DNA of 6,575 bases. Origin: a bacterium CG2_30_54_10. GTDB lineage: Bacteria; Muiribacteriota; Ozemobacteria; Ozemobacterales; Ozemobacteraceae. Location: assembly GCA_001872985.1 (NCBI GenBank), contig MNYA01000162.1:1-6575 (forward strand). The letters run 5' to 3'. Shown here piece by piece: positions 1 to 6,555 of this stretch. The translations under genes were made by a program, and so were the position numbers. The notes beneath the pieces were generated by a model. The model was not told the origin of the DNA and ran no database searches. It saw only the letters and a program-made list of their open reading frames with translations. Within the stretch, counting starts at the first letter, position 1. Each line of letters starts with the position of its first letter.

Positions 1-1
1 T

Positions 2-196
2 GGAAGCCGCTGCCACGTTTTTGGTTTTTCCAGATGGCCTGAATTGGCCGCTGCCTTTACATGCTTCAAAGGTCACACCCGCGAAAACTCGACGTTGCGA
101 CCACCAATGCCGACCTATGGTCGCAGCATTGAAGTCCGCCTTTCCCCGATCTGGAGCTTTACGAGTGCTTTTTCCGAAACACACGTCCCGTGCTGA
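2..196 (+). CDS. Possible C-terminal fragment of an upstream gene
   Basis: This frame is open from the left edge of the window to a TGA at 194-196, giving about 64 codons. It could be the tail of a preceding gene, perhaps another minor pilin, since PilV/GspI-type genes often precede PilW/GspJ-type ones. The end contains a plausible beta-strand stretch (RSIEVRLSPIW). I recognise no domain. It would overlap the GTG start chosen for the next gene by 32 nt. The third-position composition does not clearly favour this frame over the neighbouring one, which is also open here, so the reading is tentative. It could simply be chance open sequence. Confidence 0.25.
   Translation, partial: GSRCHVFGFSRWPELAAAFTCFKGHTRENSTLRPPMPTYGRSIEVRLSPIWSFTSAFSETHVPC
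153..156 (+). promoter_or_regulatory. Candidate ribosome binding site for the PilW-like gene
   Basis: A GGAG sits eight bases before the in-frame GTG at 165. It is the best Shine-Dalgarno match near any candidate start of this gene. It supports GTG165 over ATG222, which would leave no leader before the prepilin motif, and over the more distant in-frame ATG117. Confidence 0.4.
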
Positions 197-917
197 TGCG
201 GTAAAGGGGCGCTGCGCCGCGATGACCCTCGTCGAGGTCATGGTAGCGATGTCCTTGCTGATGTTGCTTCTGATAGCGGCTTATCGCCTTTTCTTTTCGG
301 AAATTCGCGCCATCAGGACTGCGCTGGAACATATAGGCGTGAATGAGAGCGCCCGAAGCTTTCTCGCCAATTTCGGACACGACGTTCGTTCGGCAAACCG
401 TGTCATTTTTCCCTGGCCAATCCGCCGCGAGGATACCACGGCTCTTTCTCCGGCCGCCGAGGGGATCGTTTGCACGCTGGAAAAGCAGACCTTCGATTTT
501 GCGGTCAAACCGCCTGATCGGAAGTTCATCCTTACGACCAAAATCGACTGGAGGCTGAAAAAGGTCGCCGATGGCACGTTCGAACTCTATCGCGATGTGA
601 TTTCCGAGCGTCCACCCAAACCAGGGCTGCCCACGCCATTCAAATCGACGAGGCGCATAGGCGGCGGGGTGAAAGAGATGACCCTTTTCACCACGCTTCG
701 CAAGCCCGTGAAGATGAGCGCTTTTGCAGGCCTTCCCTTTAAGAACCTATTGGAGTTCGAGCCCTACCACATCGACGGAACAGGCCCCTACCTGGTAAAT
801 GTCCGGATCGTTTTCGTCCGTGAGGGAACCCGGCGCCCCGACATCAAAGACCTTTCCGCTCAGACCCTTCGAACCAGTTTCGCCCTCCGCGGGCGGCCCA
901 ACTGGGTCAACCCATGA
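165..917 (+). CDS. PilW/GspJ-like minor prepilin with type IV N-terminal motif
   Basis: This is a predicted minor pilin or pseudopilin of about 250 residues, inserted in the inner membrane and probably built into a type IV pilus or type II secretion-like filament. With the GTG start, a basic leader of 19 residues precedes the class III motif MTLVEV (residues 20-25). Glu24 is the conserved +5 glutamate and is followed by a hydrophobic helix (about 26-38). The next stretch, NESARSFLANFGHDVRSA, matches the amphipathic 'AR..L..DlR.A' pattern typical of PilW/PulJ proteins. The rest is a globular exported domain with no recognised signature. The residue before the predicted cleavage point is Ala, not the usual Gly. 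The next gene overlaps by ATGA. The start is uncertain: ATG117 (a 51-residue leader) and ATG222 (no leader) are the alternatives. The prepilin class is well supported; the exact subfamily is inferred. Confidence 0.8.
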   Translation: MLFPKHTSRADAVKGRCAAMTLVEVMVAMSLLMLLLIAAYRLFFSEIRAIRTALEHIGVNESARSFLANFGHDVRSANRVIFPWPIRREDTTALSPAAEGIVCTLEKQTFDFAVKPPDRKFILTTKIDWRLKKVADGTFELYRDVISERPPKPGLPTPFKSTRRIGGGVKEMTLFTTLRKPVKMSAFAGLPFKNLLEFEPYHIDGTGPYLVNVRIVFVREGTRRPDIKDLSAQTLRTSFALRGRPNWVNP

Positions 918-3157
918 AAGAAAGCCCGAAAACCCTGATTCCCAGCCGTTCGAGATCGGGCACTGCAATCGTTGTGGTGGTCATGATCTGCCTCATTCTC
1001 GGCATCCTGGCAGGGGCGGTACTTAACTTTCAGCGGGGGCAGATTCATTTGCTTTCGAAAAGCGCCAAGGACTACCTGGCCCTTTGTGCCGCTGAAGCCG
1101 GCCTCAACTGCATGATGGGCGAAATGAAGGCCGACTATCAGTTTGTAACCCATGGAAATGCATACGTTCCTCAAAGCGGCTGGTCAAGCCCGGCCAGGCA
1201 CAAGTATTTTGTCGTCGGCGAGGCTGACGGTCTCGAACTCGACCACGGAGCCCACGGCACCTACTCCGGCCGGATCACCATGAAAAAGACAAGGGTTGTC
1301 GGTGATTTCAAGGTCCGCATGAAGCTGATCGGGGCGAAAAACAGCCTTGACACGAAGACCGTCGATGAAGCCCACCGCTATTTCACAGTCGAAGCGATCG
1401 GAAAAGTCGAAGAATCCTATCGCAAGATCACCGCCGTCATTGAAAAATACACGCCCGCCTCCTACCTGCTCTACGACGGACAGGTTCTCGATATTGGCGG
1501 ATACGGGCCCTATCGCCTTGTTCCAGGGATTCTGGCAAGGGGCCGACTTTACGGCCAGGAGATGCTCAAGATCGGCAAACGAGGCACTTTCGATTCCGGC
1601 CAGGAACTCCAGGATATGGAAAAAATTTCGACTCCGAATTATTTGAAGATTTCCGCCAGCACCCGGGTGACCTTTCGAAACAACAAACAGGGTCGATTGA
1701 AGCCCGGAAATGACTCGGCCCACCCCGGTGAGTTCGAGACCTTCCCTGAGTCGCTGAGCGATCCCGCCCTTGGCAACTTCGTTCTCGACGGAACGCGAGG
1801 CGGAAAGTCTGAGAAGTTTCCCCCGCTCAACTCGAAATACTGGCGGGAGGCGACCGATCCGAAGCCCACCATGCTTACTTCCGGGTGTGGGTTCGATGGC
1901 TTCCACGAAGCAAAATGGCGGAACCCCAAAAAGCCCAAGGAAATCGTATACAACCTCGATTTCGGTTGGAAATTAGAAAACAAAGACGACAAGGTTCTCC
2001 TTTATTCCACCGTTCCATTACGGATCTGGGGATGTCCGCCCTGGAAATCCCTGACCATCTTCTGCGAAAAAGACGTCTACATCGCCGGTGACTTCAACCA
2101 AAATCCGGAAAATCCTCAGAATTACGAGCTTGGATGGCGTGATTATTCAGATCCGCCGAAAAACGGCGCCGACAAAAACGGTGTGGCCATCCTTTCGATG
2201 GGCCGGATCTGGTATGACTATTCCAACCCGGTTCTGTTCCTGCGCCGGGAGATGATGACCGTCATGGATTACGACATCGCAATGACGCTCGGCGGTGAGG
2301 ATGTTAACCAGCTCATCCTCGCCGGAGTCGTCTATCCGCCACGTTTCAGCACCGACGCCTGGGACAAGCGCGCGCCTATGACCGCATTGAACTTCAAATC
2401 CGTCAGCTCGCTTTTTGCAATGCCGAAAGAGCCGCCCCAGGTAATTCCGGTCGCCCTTGCAGGATTGTTCGTTCACTCGGCTTTAAAGGAATTCAAGCAG
2501 TATTTCGAACCATCCAAAGTTGTTGAGGAGTACAAGAAACGATTCTGCATCAAGAGCTTCGTGAAACGGAAGGAAATTGTCGGAAAGGTCGGCGCGGCCT
2601 GCTACATGACTGGGATTCTCACGAAAGGCGAACGCGACAACGTCATCAACGCAGCCATCGATCAGGCGGCCAAGGAGATCGAAGAGCAGGAGCCTGATGT
2701 TTGCCTTGGCCCCTGGAACATCGCGGATCGGATATTCAAGATGGCCGTGTCGCATCCAAAGACCCTGTTTCGCTTTCCAGAAATGACTGTAAATGCGCTG
2801 CTGATCGACTCCGGGGAGCTCAACTCCCGCTGGGATCCGGGAGACGGTTCTGCCAAGGTTCAGAACGAGATCGGCAATATCACAAGCAGGGAAATGCGAT
2901 GCTTACCCTACATCACCAACGATTCGCGGATGATCCTGCGCCACATGGGCGGTGAGATACATTTGCGCAATCGCCAGGTCTCGCCTTTTCTTGATGGAAG
3001 CCTTCGCAACGACTTCAGTCTGGTCCGCCGCAACATCTGGGATTCAACTTTCGTTGAAGGCGGCGGGCCCTACTTCCCGCGGTATCCGGTCGCGGCCTTC
3101 GGCCTGGTCAATTGGGACGAGGAGATATCCGATGCAGATGAATTCAAATCATTCTGA
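914..3157 (+). CDS. Large PilX/GspK-like pilus-associated protein
   Basis: This 747-residue protein has a basic N-terminus (residues 1-14), a single hydrophobic helix (about 17-37) preceded by Ser15-Gly16, and an amphipathic continuation ending in AAEAG (59-63). That layout is characteristic of PilX_N-type and GspK-like proteins. Position +5 after Gly16 is Val, not Glu, as in GspK-type tip pseudopilins. The remaining ~680 residues are predicted to be exported. They look beta-rich with many Gly/Asp turns, including DVYIAGDF (387-394), a pattern I associate with repeat-like exported regions of other PilX-like proteins. A helix-rich, charged stretch occupies about 510-610. Several cysteines lie in the exported part and could form disulfides. 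PilX and GspK relatives are usually much shorter, about 150-350 residues. The ATG overlaps the previous stop codon, implying translational coupling. A role as a minor pilin, filament tip or adhesin is inferred; no catalytic motif was seen. Confidence 0.7.
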   Translation: MKESPKTLIPSRSRSGTAIVVVVMICLILGILAGAVLNFQRGQIHLLSKSAKDYLALCAAEAGLNCMMGEMKADYQFVTHGNAYVPQSGWSSPARHKYFVVGEADGLELDHGAHGTYSGRITMKKTRVVGDFKVRMKLIGAKNSLDTKTVDEAHRYFTVEAIGKVEESYRKITAVIEKYTPASYLLYDGQVLDIGGYGPYRLVPGILARGRLYGQEMLKIGKRGTFDSGQELQDMEKISTPNYLKISASTRVTFRNNKQGRLKPGNDSAHPGEFETFPESLSDPALGNFVLDGTRGGKSEKFPPLNSKYWREATDPKPTMLTSGCGFDGFHEAKWRNPKKPKEIVYNLDFGWKLENKDDKVLLYSTVPLRIWGCPPWKSLTIFCEKDVYIAGDFNQNPENPQNYELGWRDYSDPPKNGADKNGVAILSMGRIWYDYSNPVLFLRREMMTVMDYDIAMTLGGEDVNQLILAGVVYPPRFSTDAWDKRAPMTALNFKSVSSLFAMPKEPPQVIPVALAGLFVHSALKEFKQYFEPSKVVEEYKKRFCIKSFVKRKEIVGKVGAACYMTGILTKGERDNVINAAIDQAAKEIEEQEPDVCLGPWNIADRIFKMAVSHPKTLFRFPEMTVNALLIDSGELNSRWDPGDGSAKVQNEIGNITSREMRCLPYITNDSRMILRHMGGEIHLRNRQVSPFLDGSLRNDFSLVRRNIWDSTFVEGGGPYFPRYPVAAFGLVNWDEEISDADEFKSF

Positions 3158-3166
3158 GCGCCTCTG

Positions 3167-4840
3167 ATGCGGCGGTTCGGGCTTTCCCAGAGGATTTTTC
3201 TCGGGTTCCTTTGCCTGTCGTTGTCGATTCTGGTGTTCATGGGCGTCTCATTGAAGAAGTTTTCCGAGGTTCTCGATTCTTCGACCAAATTGCAGGATAC
3301 CGACGACTTTCTCCATGCCGGAACGCAACTACAGGATGATCTTCTCCAGCTCGTTCAGACTCAGGAAGTTTTTGACCAGTATCTTGGCGAGCAGACCTGG
3401 CGGAACTACTTCGAGTTCAGCAAACGTCTCGAGACTCTGCTGGGCGGGGCAAAGGATACTCCTACTTTCCGTCGGCGCCGAAAAGAACTTGAGGATCTCG
3501 ACAAATCACGTTTGGAAATGTCGGGCCTGCTGGCCAATGCGACATTCACCATCAATCCGAATTTCACCATCGGCGCGGTTTCTCCGGCCTCACTGCAGAA
3601 AATAAAAAGGGCGCGTTCCCAAATCCACGATCAGATCAGGGAAGTGCTCACCCGCGAGCGCGGTTCCCGAATACAAATTGAAACACTACTGAGAAGCCAC
3701 CTTGACGCGCTTTGGCGCAGAATGATCGTTGTCGTGGGGCTGGTTTTCGCCGGGGGAATTCTTTTTGCCGCCTACCTCCACAGGGCCGCCATGGACCCGC
3801 TTCGCAAGCTGATGGAGATAATAAGAAATCCCGGCGAAATGGGTATCCCATCCCCCGCTTATCCTTCAGGAGCCCGCGAAATGAGAGAGCTGATCGTTTC
3901 ATTCAACCACTTAACCTCTTCCCTTCGGCAGCATCAGAAGCGCTTGTCGTCGATGTTGTCCTGGGCGGTCATGGTCGCGCACGAAGTCAGAAAGCCTCTG
4001 GCAGCAATAGGAACCGCAATTCAGGTGCTTGACTCGGGTTTTCCAGCCGAGCACCCGGATAAGCCGATTTTCCGCGAAGTTCTGAAGGAGGTCTACAGGG
4101 TAAACGGAATCATCTCAGATCTGCTGGTGTTCTCGAAACCGAGACCACTTGTCCTCGAAAAGATCGACTGGAATGATCTCATCGAGGAAATCAGAATTCT
4201 TCTCTCTTCAACGCTTGCGGAGCGCCGCATCAACCTCGAGCTATCTATTGCTCCCGACGCGGGTTTGTTCCACGCAGATCGGCTGCAGCTCCATCGCGCC
4301 TTATTGAACCTTCTCACAAATGCCCTCGATGCTGTCGGAACGAGCGGGATGAGCGGTGCGGGCGCGGTGGGCGCGGCGGGCGCGGTGGGTGCGGCGGGCG
4401 CGGTGTGCGCAACGGACGGCGGAAACAGGGCAGACTGGGGAGACAAATGTGACGAAGCTGAAAGGGCCGGCGGAAAGAGCGTAACGCGCGGGACAGTCCT
4501 GCTCCAGGTCGAGCCGTTGGGAGCGGACAAAATCCTCGTGGCATTGGAAGACTCCGGACCGGGCATTCCGCCTGAAGACCGCGAGAAGGTGTTCGATCCC
4601 TTCTTCTCAAGAAAGAGCAAGGGAACCGGACTCGGGCTCGCCATCGTCGCCGATATCATCGAACGTCACGACGGCCATATTAAGGCAATGTCGGGAAAGC
4701 GCCTCTCAGGTGCGAGGTTCGAGATCGAACTTCCCCGCTCGCTCGACTCTCTCGAACTTGTTCCGCCCGGTGATGAGCAGGGTGAAAAAAATTCCAAACT
4801 TGTACAAGAGAAGGAACATGATCGAAGTTCTTTTGGTTGA
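3167..4840 (+). CDS. Two-pass membrane sensor histidine kinase
   Basis: This 557-residue sensor kinase should autophosphorylate on His272 and pass phosphate to the regulator encoded next. In order it shows TM1 (about 10-29), a charged, mostly helical extracytoplasmic domain (30-185), TM2 (186-204), a HAMP-like linker (205-255), a HisKA H-box HEVRKPL beginning at His272, an N-box with Asn385 (LLTNALDA), a G1 box DSGPGIP from Asp462, an F-box FDPFF at 476-480 and a G2 box GTGLGL at 486-491. All residues needed for ATP binding and phosphotransfer appear present. The N-box-to-G1 distance is unusually long (77 residues) because of an Ala/Gly-rich insertion. The exported domain resembles four-helix or CHASE3-type sensors in character, but this is not established. 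The ATG lies nine bases after the pilus-like gene and has no strong Shine-Dalgarno, so reinitiation or coupling is likely. It overlaps the regulator by 23 nt, the typical arrangement of a cognate pair. Confidence 0.93.
   Translation: MRRFGLSQRIFLGFLCLSLSILVFMGVSLKKFSEVLDSSTKLQDTDDFLHAGTQLQDDLLQLVQTQEVFDQYLGEQTWRNYFEFSKRLETLLGGAKDTPTFRRRRKELEDLDKSRLEMSGLLANATFTINPNFTIGAVSPASLQKIKRARSQIHDQIREVLTRERGSRIQIETLLRSHLDALWRRMIVVVGLVFAGGILFAAYLHRAAMDPLRKLMEIIRNPGEMGIPSPAYPSGAREMRELIVSFNHLTSSLRQHQKRLSSMLSWAVMVAHEVRKPLAAIGTAIQVLDSGFPAEHPDKPIFREVLKEVYRVNGIISDLLVFSKPRPLVLEKIDWNDLIEEIRILLSSTLAERRINLELSIAPDAGLFHADRLQLHRALLNLLTNALDAVGTSGMSGAGAVGAAGAVGAAGAVCATDGGNRADWGDKCDEAERAGGKSVTRGTVLLQVEPLGADKILVALEDSGPGIPPEDREKVFDPFFSRKSKGTGLGLAIVADIIERHDGHIKAMSGKRLSGARFEIELPRSLDSLELVPPGDEQGEKNSKLVQEKEHDRSSFG
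4361..4411 (+). repeat. 18-bp in-frame tandem repeat in the kinase ATPase domain
   Basis: Two full units (4361-4378 and 4379-4396, differing at one base) and a partial third (4397-4411) encode GAVGAA GAVGAA GAVCA from residue 399. The unit is a multiple of three, so gain or loss of a copy would keep the reading frame. It lies in the insertion between the N-box and G1 box of the histidine kinase and is locally more GC-rich than the surrounding gene. Confidence 0.9.
4808..4815 (+). promoter_or_regulatory. Purine-rich ribosome binding site of the response regulator
   Basis: GAGAAGGA lies just upstream of ATG4818, inside the end of the kinase gene. The spacing is short, but it is the only Shine-Dalgarno-like sequence near a candidate start. 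It favours ATG4818 over the in-frame ATG4773, which has none. Starting at 4818 also places the receiver motif VDDE at residues 7-10, as expected for the family. Confidence 0.5.
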
Positions 4841-6221
4841 TGATGAAAAACTGATTCTCTGGGGTTTGAAAAAAGATCTGGAGAAGTCAGGCTACAGAGT
4901 CACTGCTTGCGCATCGGCCGAGGAGGCCCTTCCCCACATCGAACGGCAGCGCTTCAACTGCGCCCTCCTTGATGTCAGGCTTCCCGGGAAGGGAGGCCTC
5001 GATCTGCTCGAACGCATTAAGGTCGCCAGCGAGGAAACCCAGGTTGTCATGATGACCGCCTTCGCCGACGTCGAGTCAGCGGTAAACGCCATCAGAAAAG
5101 GGGCGTTCGATTTTATCCTAAAACCATTCTCCCTCGAGAAAATTCATCTGACGCTTCAGAATGCCCTACAGGCTGTTCAACTTCGCAAGGAAGTCGATTC
5201 GCTCCAGACCGAGCGCTCCCAGCTCCGCAGACGATATAGTGTGGTCGGAAATTCCCCGCGAATGAAGGCGGTTCTCGAGGCAATCGACCGTATAGGCCGT
5301 GCAGGAGCAGGTGTGATCCTGATCCGCGGCGAAAGCGGGACCGGGAAGGGTGTTGTGGCCAATGAACTGCATTTTTTGGGGCCCAGGGTTTCGGCCCCTT
5401 TTATTGAGATCAACTGCGCGGCGATACCCGAAGCTTTGTTTGAGTCCGAGCTGTTCGGTCACGAGAAAGGATCTTTTACTGGGGCCGCCGATCGAAGGAA
5501 GGGTTTGATGGAAATGGCCGACGGAGGAACCCTGTTTCTCGACGAGGTCGGGGAAATGCCCCAGACCATCCAGACCAAATTTCTCAAAGCCATTGAGGAA
5601 CAGAAACTCTGGCGAGTCGGGGGAACCCGGCCTATCCAGCTTGATGTGAACATCATCGCGGCCACGAACAAGGATCTCGAGCGGGAGATCCTGCGTGGAT
5701 CCTTCAGGGAAGATCTTTTCTACCGGCTCAACGTCGTTCCCATTGTACTTCCTTCCCTTCGCGAACGCGGCGAAGACATCATCGTTCTGGCAAAGCATTT
5801 TCTCGATACCTACCAAACGAAATATCGCCGCCGATTCAGCGGATTCTCCAATGACGCCGAGCACCGCCTCTTGGGTTATTCCTGGCCGGGAAATATCCGC
5901 GAGTTGAAAAACTGTGTTGAACGGGCGGTAATCCTGGAAACCCACGATACGATATCAGAGGGAAGCCTTGGTCTTGGCGGCGGCCCCGTCAAAATGGACC
6001 CCTCACCTGTTCGTGAACGGACTGTTGGGGAGATCATTCCAGAGGAAGGCTTCGATCTCCAGGGTCTTCTTGACGGCCTCGAGCGGAAGTACCTACAGCG
6101 TGCTCTCGATCAAAGCAGCGGAAATCAATCCCAAGCGGCGAAATTTCTTGGTATGACCCGCGACAACCTGCGCTATCGCTTGAAGAAATACGGACTTGGA
6201 GACCTCGAAAATCAGCGGTGA
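4818..6221 (+). CDS. NtrC-family sigma-54-dependent response regulator
   Basis: This 467-residue cytoplasmic activator binds DNA and, when phosphorylated, should use ATP hydrolysis to remodel sigma-54 RNA polymerase. The receiver domain (about 1-120) has the acidic pair Asp8-Asp9, phospho-acceptor Asp52, Thr80 and Lys102. The AAA+ domain (about 140-380) has Walker A GESGTGKG (171-178), the sigma-54 contact loop GSFTGA (218-223; the canonical form is GAFTGA), Walker B with Asp242-Glu243, FREDLFYRLN (296-305) and WPGNIREL (356-363). A Fis-type helix-turn-helix follows at about 436-457 (SQAAKFLGMTRDNLRYRL). Length and domain order are normal for the family and no key residue is missing. It overlaps the kinase gene by 23 nt, so that kinase is its likely partner. 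PilR is one family member with pilus targets, but the HTH is generic enough that orthology to PilR cannot be claimed. ATG4818 was chosen from the receiver start and its upstream purine-rich site. Confidence 0.96.
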   Translation: MIEVLLVDDEKLILWGLKKDLEKSGYRVTACASAEEALPHIERQRFNCALLDVRLPGKGGLDLLERIKVASEETQVVMMTAFADVESAVNAIRKGAFDFILKPFSLEKIHLTLQNALQAVQLRKEVDSLQTERSQLRRRYSVVGNSPRMKAVLEAIDRIGRAGAGVILIRGESGTGKGVVANELHFLGPRVSAPFIEINCAAIPEALFESELFGHEKGSFTGAADRRKGLMEMADGGTLFLDEVGEMPQTIQTKFLKAIEEQKLWRVGGTRPIQLDVNIIAATNKDLEREILRGSFREDLFYRLNVVPIVLPSLRERGEDIIVLAKHFLDTYQTKYRRRFSGFSNDAEHRLLGYSWPGNIRELKNCVERAVILETHDTISEGSLGLGGGPVKMDPSPVRERTVGEIIPEEGFDLQGLLDGLERKYLQRALDQSSGNQSQAAKFLGMTRDNLRYRLKKYGLGDLENQR

Positions 6222-6231
6222 TCCATTTGTC

Positions 6232-6312
6232 GTATCATCTCGATAATCAGGGGGAAACAGGAGAGCGAACTGGAAGGCGCAAGGCTCCCGTCCACAGGGA
6301 ATGAGCCTCGCG
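6232..6312 (+). repeat. Copy 1 of an ~81-bp imperfect direct repeat
   Basis: This copy shares ordered identical blocks with 6474-6555: GTATCATCTC at the left end, GGGGGAA, GGCGCAA, and ATGAGCCTCGCG at the right end. The sequence between blocks has diverged, with small insertions and deletions. It begins 10 bases after the regulator stop codon. The two copies start 242 bp apart. I do not recognise the repeat family. Confidence 0.8.
6278..6312 (+). terminator. Stem-loop, possible operon terminator
   Basis: CGCAAGGCT (6278-6286) pairs with AGCCTCGCG (6304-6312) with one A/C mismatch. An inner CCC/GGG pairing (6287-6289 with 6297-6299) extends the stem past a four-base bulge. Only a weak T-rich stretch (AATTTACTT) follows, so it is not a textbook intrinsic terminator. 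Its place 57 bases after the last gene of the operon fits transcript termination or 3'-end protection. Confidence 0.3.
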
Positions 6313-6371
6313 AATTTACTTCGAAAGGCAAAGGGGCGTGCGTGCCCGTATGCGCTAACTTAGGAATATAT

Positions 6372-6478
6372 TGTCGTCTCGAACGAATGTGAGAGATCTG
6401 ATTGATACCGGATTTCTCCCTTCTGTCGAAATGACAGCATCGTTTGTCATTCCGAACGAATGGAGGAATCTCGGTATC
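6372..6478. repeat. Cluster of three palindromic dispersed-repeat arms
   Basis: Arm 1 (6372-6400) and arm 3 (6445-6472) are in the same orientation and share the pattern TGTC.T..CGAACGAATG..G followed by AATCT or GATCT. Arm 2 (6411-6436) is their inverse. Arms 2 and 3, extended outward to GATACCG (6404-6410) and CGGTATC (6472-6478), form an imperfect ~33-bp inverted repeat around an 8-base loop. Arms 1 and 2 can also pair as an alternative hairpin. From memory, TCATTCCGAGCGAAGCGAGGAATCT-type sequences are dispersed in many environmental bacterial genomes. A non-autonomous, REP- or MITE-like element is the best reading. Confidence 0.8.
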
Positions 6479-6555
6479 ATCTCAATAAGTCGGGGGAAGA
6501 GTGAAGGCAGACCGGAGGGCGCAAAGCGCCCGAAACGCGGAGGATGAGCCTCGCG
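6474..6555 (+). repeat. Copy 2 of the ~81-bp imperfect direct repeat
   Basis: This is the second copy of the repeat at 6232-6312; its left end overlaps the outer arm of the palindromic element by five bases. It carries two hairpins absent or degraded in copy 1: a perfect GGGCGC-AAA-GCGCCC stem (6517-6531), and a stem of CGCG plus AGG pairing with CCT plus CGCG (6536-6555) with one bulged G. No T-tract follows, so termination is not implied. Confidence 0.8.

Noticed and set aside
34..64. Possible sigma-54 promoter (TTGGCCGCTGCC...) before the first gene
   Set aside because: The GG and GC elements do not have the required ten-base separation, and the stretch lies in sequence that may be coding.
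21..164. Extension of the PilW-like gene to a TTG at 21 or ATG at 117
   Set aside because: It would give a prepilin leader of 67 or 51 residues; most are under about 30. GTG165 has a GGAG at suitable spacing and gives a 19-residue basic leader.
1184..1906. Minus-strand open frame of 240 codons
   Set aside because: It is antisense to the PilX-like gene, has no recognisable domain, and the plus-strand gene is supported by its N-terminal family features and operon overlap.
4093..4659. Minus-strand open frame of 188 codons rich in Ala and Pro
   Set aside because: It lies entirely antisense to the catalytic domain of the histidine kinase and its composition mirrors the GC-rich tandem repeat.
4710..4817. 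N-terminal extension of the response regulator (ATG at 4710 or 4773)
   Set aside because: Receiver domains start within a few residues of the VDDE motif, and only ATG4818 has an upstream purine-rich site.
5166..5945. Minus-strand open frame of 259 codons
   Set aside because: It is antisense to the AAA+ domain, whose conserved motifs are all on the plus strand; it matches no family I recognise.
6331..6351. GGGC/GCCC pairing as a terminator
   Set aside because: The stem is only four base pairs and no T-tract follows.
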